Under the pieces are notes generated by a model that was not told the origin of the DNA, made no database searches, and saw only the letters and a list, made by a program, of their open reading frames with translations. The position numbers and the translations under genes are program-made. DNA of 64,000 bases from Streptomyces spinosisporus. Its GTDB lineage: Bacteria > Actinomycetota > Actinomycetes > Streptomycetales > Streptomycetaceae. The stretch is taken from assembly GCF_022698145.1 (NCBI RefSeq), contig NZ_JALDAX010000004.1, forward strand, positions 372,001 to 436,000, in the 5' to 3' direction. Every line of letters begins with the position of its first letter. Within the stretch, counting starts at the first letter, position 1. Positions 1 through 8,774 of the stretch are shown here, in pieces.

Positions 1-48
1 GTACTGCTGCTGCGCACCCGCACCCACGTTCTGGTCGTAGCCGTACAT
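1..48 (-). CDS. Truncated gene, N-terminal 16 residues only (possibly SseB family)
   Basis: An ATG on the minus strand at position 48 opens a frame that runs off the left edge. The visible product begins MYGYDQN and continues with Gly, Ala and several Gln residues. A Gln-rich start of this kind is typical of a Streptomyces SseB-like protein that I remember next to this locus, but 16 residues cannot establish a family. The gene would be divergent from the acyl-CoA dehydrogenase at 198, with about 150 bases of shared promoter space. Confidence 0.4.
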   Translation of the reverse strand, partial: MYGYDQNVGAGAQQQY

Positions 49-98
49 GAGCGCAAGAGTACTGAGTCACAGATGACCCATTCGGGGTTGCTTCTTAT

Positions 99-110
99 TA
101 CCGGCGGGTA
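99..110. promoter_or_regulatory. Inverted repeat TACC-GGCG-GGTA upstream of fadE5
   Basis: A 12-base inverted repeat with 4-base arms lies 88 bases before the fadE5 start. It sits in a relatively AT-rich patch of an otherwise GC-rich promoter region. The position suits an operator for a fatty-acid regulator, but no regulator is shown and the assignment is inference. Confidence 0.3.
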
Positions 111-197
111 GCATCATCGTAGCTACTTGTTGGTACGTGAACTAGCGCGAGGAGCTACACCCGGTGCCTCGCCGATCTCTCTAACGGAGCCGTCGCC

Positions 198-2024
198 ATG
201 GGGCACTACAAGTCGAATCTGCGCGACATCGAGTTCAACCTCTTCGAAGTCCTCGGGCGGGACAAGCTGTACGGCACCGGCCCGTTCGAGGAGATGGACA
301 CCGAGACCGCGAAGAGCATCCTCGAGGAGCTGACCCGGCTCGCGGAGAACGAGCTGGCGGACTCCTTCGCCGACGCCGACCGCAACCCCCCGGTCTACGA
401 CCCGGAGACCCACACCGCGCCGGTCCCGGCGTCCTTCAAGAAGAGCTACCAGGCCTTCATGGGCTCGGAGTACTGGCGCCTGGGCCTGCCCGAGGAGATC
501 GGCGGCACCACCGCCCCCCGCTCCCTGATCTGGGCCTACGCGGAGCTGGTGCTCGGCTCCAACCCGGCCGTGTGGATGTACTCCTCCGGCCCCGCGTTCG
601 CCGGCATCCTCTTCGAAGAGGGCAACGAGGTCCAGAAGCACATCGCCAAGATCGCCGTGGACAAGCAGTGGGGCTCCACGATGGTGCTGACCGAGCCCGA
701 CGCGGGCTCCGACGTCGGCGCCGGCCGCACCAAGGCGGTCCAGCAGGAGGACGGCTCCTGGCACATCGAGGGCGTGAAGCGCTTCATCACCTCCGGTGAG
801 CACGACATGTCGGAGAACATCCTCCACTACGTGCTCGCGCGTCCCGAGGGCGCCGGCCCCGGCACCAAGGGCCTGTCCCTCTTCCTCGTCCCGAAGTACG
901 AGTTCGACTTCGAGACCGGCGAGCTGGGCGAGCGCAACGGCGTCTACGCCACCAACGTCGAGCACAAGATGGGCCTGAAGGCCTCCAACACCTGCGAGAT
1001 GACCTTCGGCGACCGGCACCCCGCCAAGGGCTGGCTGATCGGCGACAAGCACGACGGCATCCGCCAGATGTTCCGCATCATCGAGTTCGCCCGCATGATG
1101 GTCGGCACGAAGGCGATCTCCACGCTGTCGACGGGCTACCTGAACGCTCTGGAGTACGCCAAGGAGCGCGTCCAGGGCCCGGACCTCGCGAACTTCATGG
1201 ACAAGACCGCGCCCAAGGTCACCATCACCCACCACCCCGACGTACGCCGCTCGCTGATGACGCAGAAGGCGTACGCCGAGGGCATGCGCGCCCTGGTGAT
1301 GTACACCGCCTCCATCCAGGACGAGATCCAGGTCAAGGAGGCGGCCGGCGAGGACGCCAAGGCCGAGCACGCGCTCAACGACCTGCTCCTGCCGATCGTC
1401 AAGGGTTACGGCTCCGAGAAGGGCTACGAGCAGCTCGCCCAGTCCCTGCAGACCTTCGGCGGCTCCGGGTTCCTCCAGGAGTACCCGATCGAGCAGTACA
1501 TCCGCGACGCCAAGATCGACACCCTGTACGAGGGCACCACCGCGATCCAGGGCCAGGACTTCTTCTTCCGGAAGATCGTCCGCAACCAGGGCGCCGCGCT
1601 GAACTCGCTGGCCGAGGACATCAAGAAGTTCCTCGCGCTCGGCACCGGCGGCGAGGAGCTGGCCGGCGCCCGCGAGCACCTGGCGAAGGCCGCCGTCGAG
1701 CTGGAGGCCATCGTCGGCCTGATGCTCACCGACCTCGCCGCCACCGAGCAGGACGTCAAGAACATCTACAAGGTGGGCCTGAACACCACCCGCCTGCTCA
1801 TGGCCTCCGGTGACGTCGTCGTCGGCTACCTGCTGCTCAAGGGTGCCGCGGTCGCCGCCGACAAGCTGGAGACCGCCTCCAGCAAGGACAAGGCGTTCTA
1901 CCAGGGCAAGATCGCGGCGGCGAAGTTCTTCGCGGCCAACGTCCTGCCGGGCGTCACCGGCGCGCGCAAGCTCGCCGAGGGCGTCGAGCTGGACCTGATG
2001 GAGCTGGACGAGGACGCCTTCTAG
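198..2024 (+). CDS. fadE5: Acyl-CoA dehydrogenase, FadE5-type
   Basis: This flavoenzyme catalyses the alpha,beta-dehydrogenation of acyl-CoA thioesters, the first step of beta-oxidation. At 608 residues it belongs to the long class with extra N- and C-terminal domains. It resembles the Mycobacterium tuberculosis FadE5 sequence as I remember it along its whole length: the start MGHYKSN, the motifs [11 protein letters not shown] and [10 protein letters not shown], and the end MELDEDAF. The general-base glutamate is probably Glu445 in YEGTTAIQ. The start at 198 follows a weak ACGGAG box. A strong hairpin follows the stop, so it is probably a single-gene unit. FadE5 orthologues act on a broad range of chain lengths; the specificity here is not visible. 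Confidence 0.93.
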   Translation: MGHYKSNLRDIEFNLFEVLGRDKLYGTGPFEEMDTETAKSILEELTRLAENELADSFADADRNPPVYDPETHTAPVPASFKKSYQAFMGSEYWRLGLPEEIGGTTAPRSLIWAYAELVLGSNPAVWMYSSGPAFAGILFEEGNEVQKHIAKIAVDKQWGSTMVLTEPDAGSDVGAGRTKAVQQEDGSWHIEGVKRFITSGEHDMSENILHYVLARPEGAGPGTKGLSLFLVPKYEFDFETGELGERNGVYATNVEHKMGLKASNTCEMTFGDRHPAKGWLIGDKHDGIRQMFRIIEFARMMVGTKAISTLSTGYLNALEYAKERVQGPDLANFMDKTAPKVTITHHPDVRRSLMTQKAYAEGMRALVMYTASIQDEIQVKEAAGEDAKAEHALNDLLLPIVKGYGSEKGYEQLAQSLQTFGGSGFLQEYPIEQYIRDAKIDTLYEGTTAIQGQDFFFRKIVRNQGAALNSLAEDIKKFLALGTGGEELAGAREHLAKAAVELEAIVGLMLTDLAATEQDVKNIYKVGLNTTRLLMASGDVVVGYLLLKGAAVAADKLETASSKDKAFYQGKIAAAKFFAANVLPGVTGARKLAEGVELDLMELDEDAF

Positions 2025-2097
2025 CGTTCCCCGTCGCGTTCTCCGTCACGGGTTCCGGCGCCCCGGTTCTGGGTAGCCAAAATTCCACATCGCCCTC

Positions 2098-2135
2098 ACG
2101 AGGGCCCGCTCCCGGTACGAGGAGTGGGCCCTCGT
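2098..2135 (+). terminator. Terminator-like hairpin after fadE5
   Basis: Two 15-base arms, 2098-2112 and 2121-2135, pair with a single G-T mismatch around an 8-base loop. The stem follows the fadE5 stop by about 75 bases. There is no T run, which is usual in Streptomyces. It lies only 20 bases before the next start codon. Confidence 0.75.
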
Positions 2136-2155
2136 ACGTCGTTAAGGTGAACCCC

Positions 2156-3496
2156 ATGAGCGAACCCCACCGCTTCGACCGCGGCCACACCGACGACCTG
2201 ATGTCCTTCCTCGCGGCGAGCCCGTCGCCGTACCACGCGGTGGCCAGTGCCGCCGAGCGGCTGGAGAAGGCCGGGTTCCGGCAGGTCTCGGAGACGGACG
2301 CCTGGGACATGGAGCCGGCAGCGGACGCCGCCGACGCAGGCGTCACGGTCTCGGCCGCGGGCAGCGGCGGCAGATATGTGCTGCGCGGCGGCGCGATCGT
2401 GGCCTGGTATGTCCCCGAGGGAGCGGCGCCCCACACGCCGTTCAGAATCGTCGGCGCCCACACCGACTCCCCGAACCTGCGGGTCAAGCCGCAGCCCGAC
2501 ACCGGGGCGCACGGCTGGCGCCAGGTCGCCGTGGAGATCTACGGCGGACCGCTGCTCAACTCCTGGCTCGACCGCGACCTGGGCCTGTCCGGCCGCCTCA
2601 CCCTGCGCGACGGCTCCACCCGGCTCGTCAACGTCGACCGGCCGCTGATGCGGGTCCCCCAGCTCGCCATCCACCTCGACCGCTCCGTGTCGGCGGAAGG
2701 CCTCAAGCTCGACAAGCAGCGCCACATCCTGCCGATCTGGGGACTGGGCAACGACGTACGCGAGGGCGACCTGATCGCCTTCCTGGAGGAGGAGGCGGGG
2801 CTCGGCGCGGGCCAGGTCACCGGCTGGGACCTCATGACGCACTCCGTGGAGGCGCCCGCCCACCTGGGCCGGGACAAGGAGCTCGTCGCCGGGCCGCGCA
2901 TGGACAACCTGCTGTCGGTGCACGCCGGTGTGGCCGCGCTGACGGCCGTGGCCGGCAGCGACCTGGACTGCATCCCCGTCCTCGCCGCCTTCGACCACGA
3001 GGAGAACGGCTCGCAGTCGGACACCGGCGCGGACGGACCGCTGCTCGGAAGCGTGCTGGAGCGTTCGGTGTTCGCGCGCGGCGGGTCCTTCGAGGACCGC
3101 GCCAGGGCCTTCGCGGGCACGGTCTGCCTGTCGTCCGACACCGGCCACGCCGTCCACCCCAACTACGCGGAGCGGCACGACCCGACGCACCTGCCGCGGG
3201 TCAACGGCGGCCCCATCCTCAAGGTCAACGTCAACAACCGCTACGCCACCGACGGTTCGGGCCGCGCGGTCTTCGCCGCCGCCTGCGAGAAGGCGAACGT
3301 CCCCTTCCAGTCCTTCGTCTCCAACAACTCCATGCCCTGCGGCACCACGATCGGCCCGATCACCGCCGCCCGGCACGGCATCAAGACCGTCGACATCGGA
3401 GTGGCGATCCTCTCCATGCACAGCGCCCGCGAACTGTGCGGCGCCGACGACCCGCATCTGCTGGCGAACGCGCTGGTGGCGTTCCTCCAGGGCTGA
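2156..3496 (+). CDS. apeB: M18 family aminopeptidase
   Basis: This is a zinc-dependent cytosolic aminopeptidase of the M18 (aspartyl aminopeptidase) family that removes N-terminal residues from peptides. The 446-residue length fits the family. Metal-site motifs are visible: GAHTDSPN with His102, the acidic stretch FDHEENGSQS, and SMHSARELCG near the C-terminus. I chose ATG 2156 because AAGGTG lies six bases upstream; the in-frame GTG at 2147 overlaps that ribosome binding site. The fadE5 terminator ends only 20 bases upstream, so the promoter must overlap or precede that hairpin. Confidence 0.9.
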   Translation: MSEPHRFDRGHTDDLMSFLAASPSPYHAVASAAERLEKAGFRQVSETDAWDMEPAADAADAGVTVSAAGSGGRYVLRGGAIVAWYVPEGAAPHTPFRIVGAHTDSPNLRVKPQPDTGAHGWRQVAVEIYGGPLLNSWLDRDLGLSGRLTLRDGSTRLVNVDRPLMRVPQLAIHLDRSVSAEGLKLDKQRHILPIWGLGNDVREGDLIAFLEEEAGLGAGQVTGWDLMTHSVEAPAHLGRDKELVAGPRMDNLLSVHAGVAALTAVAGSDLDCIPVLAAFDHEENGSQSDTGADGPLLGSVLERSVFARGGSFEDRARAFAGTVCLSSDTGHAVHPNYAERHDPTHLPRVNGGPILKVNVNNRYATDGSGRAVFAAACEKANVPFQSFVSNNSMPCGTTIGPITAARHGIKTVDIGVAILSMHSARELCGADDPHLLANALVAFLQG

Positions 3497-3601
3497 CACC
3501 GCCGACCTGAGTGGTCGCCTCCGCATGAGCAGCACGCCTGCGGGTACCCGGAGTTGACCGGGAGTCCGGAAGCCACCGGACCGGAGAGGGAGGCGACACT
3601 C

Positions 3602-3853
3602 ATGGGCCTCGGCGGATGCATCATCCTCATCGCCGCGGGAGCAATTCTCACCTTCGCGACCGACTGGCACATGGAGGGGGTCAACCTCGATCTGGTCGGC
3701 ATCATCCTCATGATCGTCGGACTGATCGGCGTCAGCACCTTCAGCGGCATCGCGCGCCGGCGGCGTGTGGTCGTACCGCCCACGACGCCGGTCGTCGAAG
3801 AGGAACGGCACCACCACCACCGCGACGGCTACAGCGACGGCTACGGCGTCTGA
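3602..3853 (+). CDS. DUF6458 family small membrane protein
   Basis: This 83-residue protein has two predicted membrane helices, at about residues 3-20 and 27-46. A basic stretch follows, then a His-rich tail (EEERHHHHRDGY). It matches the DUF6458 family of actinobacteria, whose function is unknown. ATG 3602 is chosen because a strong GGAGAGGGAGG purine run precedes it; the longer frame from 3554 starts before that site. Its last 13 bases overlap the 3' end of the convergent thioredoxin-NHL gene. Confidence 0.8.
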   Translation: MGLGGCIILIAAGAILTFATDWHMEGVNLDLVGIILMIVGLIGVSTFSGIARRRRVVVPPTTPVVEEERHHHHRDGYSDGYGV

Positions 3854-5667
3854 GCGTCCAGACCGGCGAGCACCAGCGGCAGCCGGTCCGCACCGCCCTC
3901 GGCGAGGCGGACCGGCACACCCCAGTCCTGCTGGTGGACATGGCAGGCCGGGAACTCGTTCTCCCCGTCGTCGTCGCACGACGCGGCCATCGCGGAGACA
4001 TGCAGCACCCCCTCCGCGATCCCGGGATTCAGCTCCAGGAGGCGCGTCAGATCCGTGTCCGCGCCCTCTCCCGACAGCAGCAGCTCCGGCGGCGTGGCCG
4101 ACACCAGCAGCCGGGTCGAGGGGCCGTACCTCTCGTCGAGCTTCTGGCCCGCCGGAGCCTGGAAGATGACGTCCAACTCCAGCCTGCCGGGGGCGACTTC
4201 GGTCGCGGCGCGCTGCGTGCGGTGCGCCACCGACGCGACCTTGACGGCCTCCTCCGGCAGCCGCAGCCTGGTCAGCCGGTGCCCGGCCGACTCGACCACC
4301 ACGATGTCGTCGCCGACGAGCACCGCGTCGCTCGGCTCCCGCAAGTCCGTGGCGAGGGTGGTCACTTCGCCGGTCGCCGGGTCGAACCGGCGCAGGGCGT
4401 GGTTGTACGTGTCGCTGATGGCGACCGAGCCGTCGGGCAGCGCGGTGACGCCCAACGGGTGCTGGAACAGGGCCTGTTCGGCGGCGCCGTCACGGTGCCC
4501 GAAGTCGAACAGGCCGGTGCCCACCGCCGTGTGCACGCTGCCGTCGGCCTCCACCCAGCGCAGGGCGGACGTCTCGGAGTCGGCGACCCACAGGCGGTCG
4601 GCGGTGGCGGCGAGCCCGGAGGGCTGCGCGAACCAGGCCTCGGGTCCGGGCCCGTCCACCAGGCCCTCGTTGGTCGTGCCCGCCGTGACGGCGACCGTCC
4701 GCTGCACCGGGTCGTACGCCCACAACTGGTGCACGCCCGCCATGGCGATCCAGACCCTGCCGCTGAAGAGCGCCACGTCCCACGGTGAGGACAGGTCGAT
4801 CTCACGGGCCGGACCCGAGGTGGGCGAGCCCTGCCACCACTGGCGGCCCGTGCCCGCGAGGGTGGTGACCTCGCCGGTCGCGAGGTCGAAGCGGCGCAGG
4901 GCGTGGTTCACCGTGTCGGCGACCACCACCGCGCCCTCGTCGAGCAGCGCGAGCCCCTGCGGCTCGCTGAAGGCGGCCGTCTCCGCCGGGCCGTCCCTGA
5001 ACCCGCGCGCCCCGGACCCGATGCGCCGTACGACGCTCTCCCCGTCCGGCTCCAGCTCCACCAGCTGATGCCGGGTCGTGTCGCTCACCAAAAAGTTCCC
5101 CGACGGCAGCACCAGCGCCTTGCCGGGGAAGCGCAGCGCCGTCGGCTGCGGCTCCGGCGCCACATAGGGCCCGTCCCCGCGCCGCAGCGTCCCCTTCGCT
5201 TCGTGCTCGGCCTCCAGCTCCGTCACCAGCCGCTCGATGGCGTGCACATGGCCCTCACCGGCGTGCTGCGCGACGACGTACCCCTCCGGGTCGATCACCA
5301 CGAGCGTCGGCCACGCGCGCACCGCGTACTGCTTCCACGTCGCGAGCTCGGGGTCGTCCAGCACCGGATGCGCCACCCCGTACCGCTCCACGGCATCCAC
5401 CACCGCCGCATGCTCCGCCTCGTGCACGAACTTCGGCGAGTGCACACCGATCACCACGACGGTGTCCGCATGCTTCTCCTCCAGCTCACGGAGCTCGTCG
5501 AGGACATGCAGGCAGTTAATGCAGCAAAACGTCCAAAAATCGAGCAGAACAACGCGTCCGCGCAGGTCGGCGAGCGTGTACTGCTTGTCTCCCGTGTTCA
5601 GCCAGCCGCCCTTGCCGACCAGCTCGGGGGCGCGGACTCGGACGCGGCGGGGGGTGGGGTCGGTCAT
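3841..5667 (-). CDS. Thioredoxin-like/NHL-repeat protein (NHLRC2-like)
   Basis: The 608-residue product joins an N-terminal thioredoxin/TlpA-like fold (about residues 1-160) to a C-terminal beta-propeller of NHL repeats. The redox motif is FWTFCCINCLHVLDEL, a CxxC preceded by one more Cys. Repeated blocks such as ALRRFDLATGEVTTLAGTG and ALRRFDPATGEVTTLA mark the propeller. The architecture is that of NHLRC2, whose bacterial role is not settled; a redox function is inferred from the motif. No signal peptide is evident, so it is probably cytoplasmic. It starts downstream of a hairpin that separates it from the RTX gene. Confidence 0.88.
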   Translation of the reverse strand: MTDPTPRRVRVRAPELVGKGGWLNTGDKQYTLADLRGRVVLLDFWTFCCINCLHVLDELRELEEKHADTVVVIGVHSPKFVHEAEHAAVVDAVERYGVAHPVLDDPELATWKQYAVRAWPTLVVIDPEGYVVAQHAGEGHVHAIERLVTELEAEHEAKGTLRRGDGPYVAPEPQPTALRFPGKALVLPSGNFLVSDTTRHQLVELEPDGESVVRRIGSGARGFRDGPAETAAFSEPQGLALLDEGAVVVADTVNHALRRFDLATGEVTTLAGTGRQWWQGSPTSGPAREIDLSSPWDVALFSGRVWIAMAGVHQLWAYDPVQRTVAVTAGTTNEGLVDGPGPEAWFAQPSGLAATADRLWVADSETSALRWVEADGSVHTAVGTGLFDFGHRDGAAEQALFQHPLGVTALPDGSVAISDTYNHALRRFDPATGEVTTLATDLREPSDAVLVGDDIVVVESAGHRLTRLRLPEEAVKVASVAHRTQRAATEVAPGRLELDVIFQAPAGQKLDERYGPSTRLLVSATPPELLLSGEGADTDLTRLLELNPGIAEGVLHVSAMAASCDDDGENEFPACHVHQQDWGVPVRLAEGGADRLPLVLAGLDAQTP

Positions 5668-5691
5668 GGTGCAAGGGTGCCACTCGGCACC

Positions 5692-5728
5692 GACAACCGG
5701 CCCGGGGGCCGTCTGCGGGCCGGTTGTC
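5692..5728 (-). terminator. Perfect 12-bp inverted repeat between RTX and NHL genes
   Basis: Arms at 5692-5703 and 5717-5728 are perfectly complementary around a 13-base loop. Reading leftward, the stem lies about 50 bases after the RTX stop and 25 bases before the NHL start. It probably terminates the RTX transcript. A 7-base unit GGTGGTC is repeated three times in tandem right beside it (5741-5761). Confidence 0.6.
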
Positions 5729-5777
5729 GTCTCCGGGGCCGGTGGTCGGTGGTCGGTGGTCGGGTGTTTCGGTGTCC

Positions 5778-6638
5778 TCAGTCCTGGTGGATCACATTGG
5801 TGCCGGGGCCGCCCGAGAGGGTGTCGGTGCCGGGGCCGCCGTAAAGGGTGTCGTTGCCGCTGTTGCCGTACAGGGTGTCGTTTCCGCTGTTGCCGTAGAT
5901 GACATCGTTGCCCTTGCCGCCGTAGAGCGAGTCGTCGCCGGTGCCGCCGTAGAGCGTGTCGTTGCCGTCGTCGCCCGACAGGTCCTGGGCGCCGTCGCCG
6001 CCGTGCAGTTCGTCGTCGCCGGCGCCACCCTTGACGATGTTGTCGCCGCCGTTCGCGAAGATCGTGTCGTTGTCGTCGCCGCCCCAGGCGAAGCCGTCGG
6101 CGCCGACGGTGATCGTGTCGTCGCCCGCGTCGCCCGAGACGTAGGCGCCGTCAAGGCGGCCGGTGTCGATCGCGTGGTCGTCGCCGGCACCCAGCGAGAT
6201 CTCGGCGTAGGAGTAGACCTGGCCGGTGGCGTTGTTGTACGCCGCCTTGTCGTCGCCGTCGCCGAGGTCCATGACCAGGGCGGGGTAGGGGTCCTGGCTC
6301 TCCACGTCGGCGACCGTGCAGGAGACCTTGGTCCTGTCCGAGGTGTCGAGGTAGGTGCAGCCGTGGCCCGCGTCGATCGGGACGACGTCGTCGATCACGT
6401 AGGTGAAGCCGGTGCGGTCCGCGGTGTACGACGCCGTGACCATGGCCGTGTTGGCCTGGCCGGGGGCGGCCCGGTAGGTGAGCTGCCAGTCGTACTCGTT
6501 GACCGAGGCGGTGGCGGGCGTCGTCGCGGCGGCGGCGCTGCCGGCCGTCGTGAGCGGTACGGCGAGGGCCGCGCCGAGGGCCAGCGTCACCGCCGGGACG
6601 GCGCCGATCAGCCGGTGGCGGGCGGGACGAGAGCGCAT
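5778..6638 (-). CDS. Secreted RTX-type calcium-binding repeat protein
   Basis: The 286-residue protein begins with an Arg-rich n-region and a hydrophobic core ending near AAA, a secretion signal. The C-terminal half carries glycine/aspartate nonapeptide repeats (GGxGxDxxx), for example GGTGDDSLYGGKGNDVIYG, typical of hemolysin-type calcium-binding beta-rolls. ATG 6638 is chosen because GGAGGT lies nine bases upstream; the longer frame begins before it. No catalytic domain is recognised, and the middle part holds two Cys that could form a disulfide. Calcium-dependent folding outside the cell is expected of the family. The target is unknown. Confidence 0.85.
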   Translation of the reverse strand: MRSRPARHRLIGAVPAVTLALGAALAVPLTTAGSAAAATTPATASVNEYDWQLTYRAAPGQANTAMVTASYTADRTGFTYVIDDVVPIDAGHGCTYLDTSDRTKVSCTVADVESQDPYPALVMDLGDGDDKAAYNNATGQVYSYAEISLGAGDDHAIDTGRLDGAYVSGDAGDDTITVGADGFAWGGDDNDTIFANGGDNIVKGGAGDDELHGGDGAQDLSGDDGNDTLYGGTGDDSLYGGKGNDVIYGNSGNDTLYGNSGNDTLYGGPGTDTLSGGPGTNVIHQD

Positions 6639-6783
6639 GGAAGACCTCCGTGTGGAACGTGAGCACTGTGCGGCTTGCGTAACGTCCGACACGGCCTGCG
6701 CCCGTTTGGTTGGCCAACTCCCGCATGCGCACGGGAAGTTCAACTCCGGGACACCTGGAGTCCCGGAGGATTCCGCGGCCCGG

Positions 6784-7176
6784 TCAGCCGAGGGCGTGTC
6801 CGGTGGTGGCGTCGACGTGGGCGGGGATCTCGTCGTGGCGGTCGCCGACGGTGGAGGTGCCGGACGGTTCCAGCATGAGGATCGCGGTGGGCACGCGCGC
6901 GTACGGCTTGTGTTCGGTGCCGCGCGGGACGGTGAAGACGGAGCCGCGCTCGAGGACGACCGTGCGCTCGCCGGCCGGCTCGCGCAGGGAGATGTGCAGT
7001 TCTCCGTCCAGGACCAGGAAGAACTCGTCGGTGTGGTCGTGGACGTGCCAGAGGTGCTCGCCCTCGACCTTGGCGATGCGGACGTCGTAGTCGTTGACGG
7101 AGGTGACGATGCGGGGGCTCCACTGCTCGGTGAAGGAGGCGAGGGCCTGGTCCAGGGAGACGGGTTCGTTGGTCAT
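6784..7176 (-). CDS. Cupin domain protein
   Basis: A 130-residue single cupin. The first cupin motif is visible in HLWHVHDHTDEFFLVLDGEL, and the second lies around GSVFTVPRGTEHKPYA. The His and Glu residues suit metal binding. The start could be ATG 7176 or 7185; neither has a clear ribosome binding site. It is divergent from the GlxA-type regulator at 7230 with about 53 bases between, so that regulator may control it. The substrate is unknown. Confidence 0.82.
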   Translation of the reverse strand: MTNEPVSLDQALASFTEQWSPRIVTSVNDYDVRIAKVEGEHLWHVHDHTDEFFLVLDGELHISLREPAGERTVVLERGSVFTVPRGTEHKPYARVPTAILMLEPSGTSTVGDRHDEIPAHVDATTGHALG

Positions 7177-7229
7177 GCGATCCATCGTCGGCGGTGGCCC
7201 GGCACGCGCGCGAGTGCTAGAAATCGCAT

Positions 7230-8252
7230 ATGCCGCAAGGATCCTCGCAAGGCCGCTCGCGGACGCGGACGCGTCCGCCGCACCGGGTCGCCGTGATCGT
7301 CGACGAGGGCACCAACCCCTTCGAGGTCGGTGTCGCGACCGAGCTGTTCGGGCTGCCGCGGCCCGAACTCGGGCTGCCCGCACCGCTGTACGAGGTGACG
7401 CTGTGCGCGCCCGCGCCCGAGGTGCGGATGAACCACGGCTTCTTCACGCTGACCGGGGTGGCGGGTCTCGACGCCGTGGACGGCGCGGACACCGTCGTCG
7501 TGCCCGGCCGGCCCGACAACGTCGTCCCGCGCGTCGAGGCCGTCCTGGAGGCCGTCCGGCGCGCGTACGCGCGTGGGGCGCGCGTGATGAGCCTGTGCAC
7601 CGGGAGCTTCGCGCTCGCCGAGGCCGGGCTGCTCGACGGGCGCCGGGCCACCACCCACTGGATGTGGGCCGACGCCTTCCGTGAGCTGCATCCGAAGGTC
7701 CTCCTGGAGCCCGACGTGCTCTTCGTCGACGAGGGCCGCATCCTGACCGCGGCGGGCAGCGCGGCCGCGCTCGACCTTGGGCTGCATGTCGTACGCAAGG
7801 ACCACGGCGCGGAGATCGCCAACGCGGTGTCCCGGCGTCTGGTGTTCGCTGCCCACCGTGACGGCGGGCAGCGGCAGTTCGTGGAGCGGCCGGTGCCGAG
7901 TGTGCCCGAGGAGTCGCTCGCTCCCCTGCTGGCGTGGGCGCAGGAGCGCCTCGGCGAGCCGCTGACGGTGGCGGATATGGCGGCCCGCGCGGCCGTCTCC
8001 CCGGCCACCCTGCACCGGCGCTTCCGGGCCGAGCTGGGCACGACTCCGCTGGCGTGGCTGACGGGGGAGCGGGTCGCGCTCGCCTGCCGGCTGATCGAGC
8101 GCGGTGAGGAGCGGCTGGACGTGGTGGCGGCGCGCAGCGGCCTGGGGAGCGCGGCGAACCTCCGCGCGCGCGTGCGGCGCGAGACCGGACTCAGCCCGTC
8201 GGCCTACCGGCGGCGTTTCGGGCCGGCCGCCGGGGAAGCGGTGAGGGTATGA
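7230..8252 (+). CDS. GlxA family transcriptional regulator (DJ-1/PfpI + AraC HTH)
   Basis: The 340-residue protein has an N-terminal DJ-1/PfpI-like amidase fold (about residues 20-190), with the nucleophile-elbow region MSLCTGSFALAEAGLL. Two AraC-type helix-turn-helix motifs follow (about 220-330; AARAAVSPATLHRRFRAELG, then GLGSAANLRARVRRETGLSP). Such proteins usually bind DNA in response to a small ligand. It is divergent from the cupin gene. Its stop overlaps the start of the next gene by four bases (ATGA), so the two are probably translated together. Confidence 0.9.
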   Translation: MPQGSSQGRSRTRTRPPHRVAVIVDEGTNPFEVGVATELFGLPRPELGLPAPLYEVTLCAPAPEVRMNHGFFTLTGVAGLDAVDGADTVVVPGRPDNVVPRVEAVLEAVRRAYARGARVMSLCTGSFALAEAGLLDGRRATTHWMWADAFRELHPKVLLEPDVLFVDEGRILTAAGSAAALDLGLHVVRKDHGAEIANAVSRRLVFAAHRDGGQRQFVERPVPSVPEESLAPLLAWAQERLGEPLTVADMAARAAVSPATLHRRFRAELGTTPLAWLTGERVALACRLIERGEERLDVVAARSGLGSAANLRARVRRETGLSPSAYRRRFGPAAGEAVRV

Positions 8253-8743
8253 GATTCCTCGTACGCGACCGCCTCCTCGGCTTCGGTGACGACTACTGGA
8301 TCGAGGACGAGCACGGCAACAAGGTGTTCCTCGTCGACGGCAAGGCCATGCGCATCCGGGACACCTTCGAGATCAAGGACACCCAAGGGCGCGTCCTGAT
8401 CGACATCCACCAGAAGATGTTCGCCCTGCGCGACACGATGGTGATCGAACGCGAGGGCGAGGCCCTGGCCACCATCAGGCGCAAGCGGCTGTCCCTGCTG
8501 CGCAACCACTACCGGGTCACGCTCGTCGACGGCACCGAACTGGACGTCAGCGGCAAGATCCTCGACCGGGAGTTCGCCGTCGAGTACGACGGTGAGCTGC
8601 TGGCGGTGGTCTCGCGGCGCTGGCTGCACGTCCGGGAGACGTACGGCGTGGACGTGGTGCGCGACGACGCCGATCCGGCGCTGCTGATCGCGGTGGCGGT
8701 GTGCGTGATCCATCTCGCGGAGAAGGAGCGCGAGGAGGACTGA
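8249..8743 (+). CDS. LURP-one-related/scramblase-like protein
   Basis: This 164-residue protein matches the LURP-one-related family, which has a Tubby-like beta-barrel fold. Typical features are the start RFLVRDRLLGFGDDYWI, repeated beta-hairpin segments such as FEIKDTQGRVL, and a conserved C-terminal hydrophobic helix (ALLIAVAVCVIHL). Its bacterial function is unknown. The 4-base overlap with the GlxA-type gene indicates a two-gene operon. Confidence 0.82.
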   Translation: MRFLVRDRLLGFGDDYWIEDEHGNKVFLVDGKAMRIRDTFEIKDTQGRVLIDIHQKMFALRDTMVIEREGEALATIRRKRLSLLRNHYRVTLVDGTELDVSGKILDREFAVEYDGELLAVVSRRWLHVRETYGVDVVRDDADPALLIAVAVCVIHLAEKEREED

Positions 8744-8774
8744 GCGCCGGGCCCGGCCGGGACTTCTGCTGGGC

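Noticed and set aside
123-1679. 518-codon minus-strand frame opposite fadE5
   Set aside because: Leu/Gly/Val/Arg-rich antisense frame typical of high-G+C third-position bias; no motif and no ribosome binding site.
2096-3979. Long minus-strand frame of 627 codons opposite the aminopeptidase
   Set aside because: It is a shadow of the aminopeptidase gene: composition is Arg/Gly/Val-rich, no family is visible, and the true gene on the plus strand has clear M18 motifs.
3616-4788. Plus-strand frame across DUF6458 and the NHL gene
   Set aside because: His/Arg-rich shadow composition over two well supported genes.
5778-6190. RTX repeat DNA as a possible tandem-repeat or CRISPR array
   Set aside because: The periodicity is that of in-frame GGxGxDxxx codons of one gene; no conserved repeat with unique spacers.
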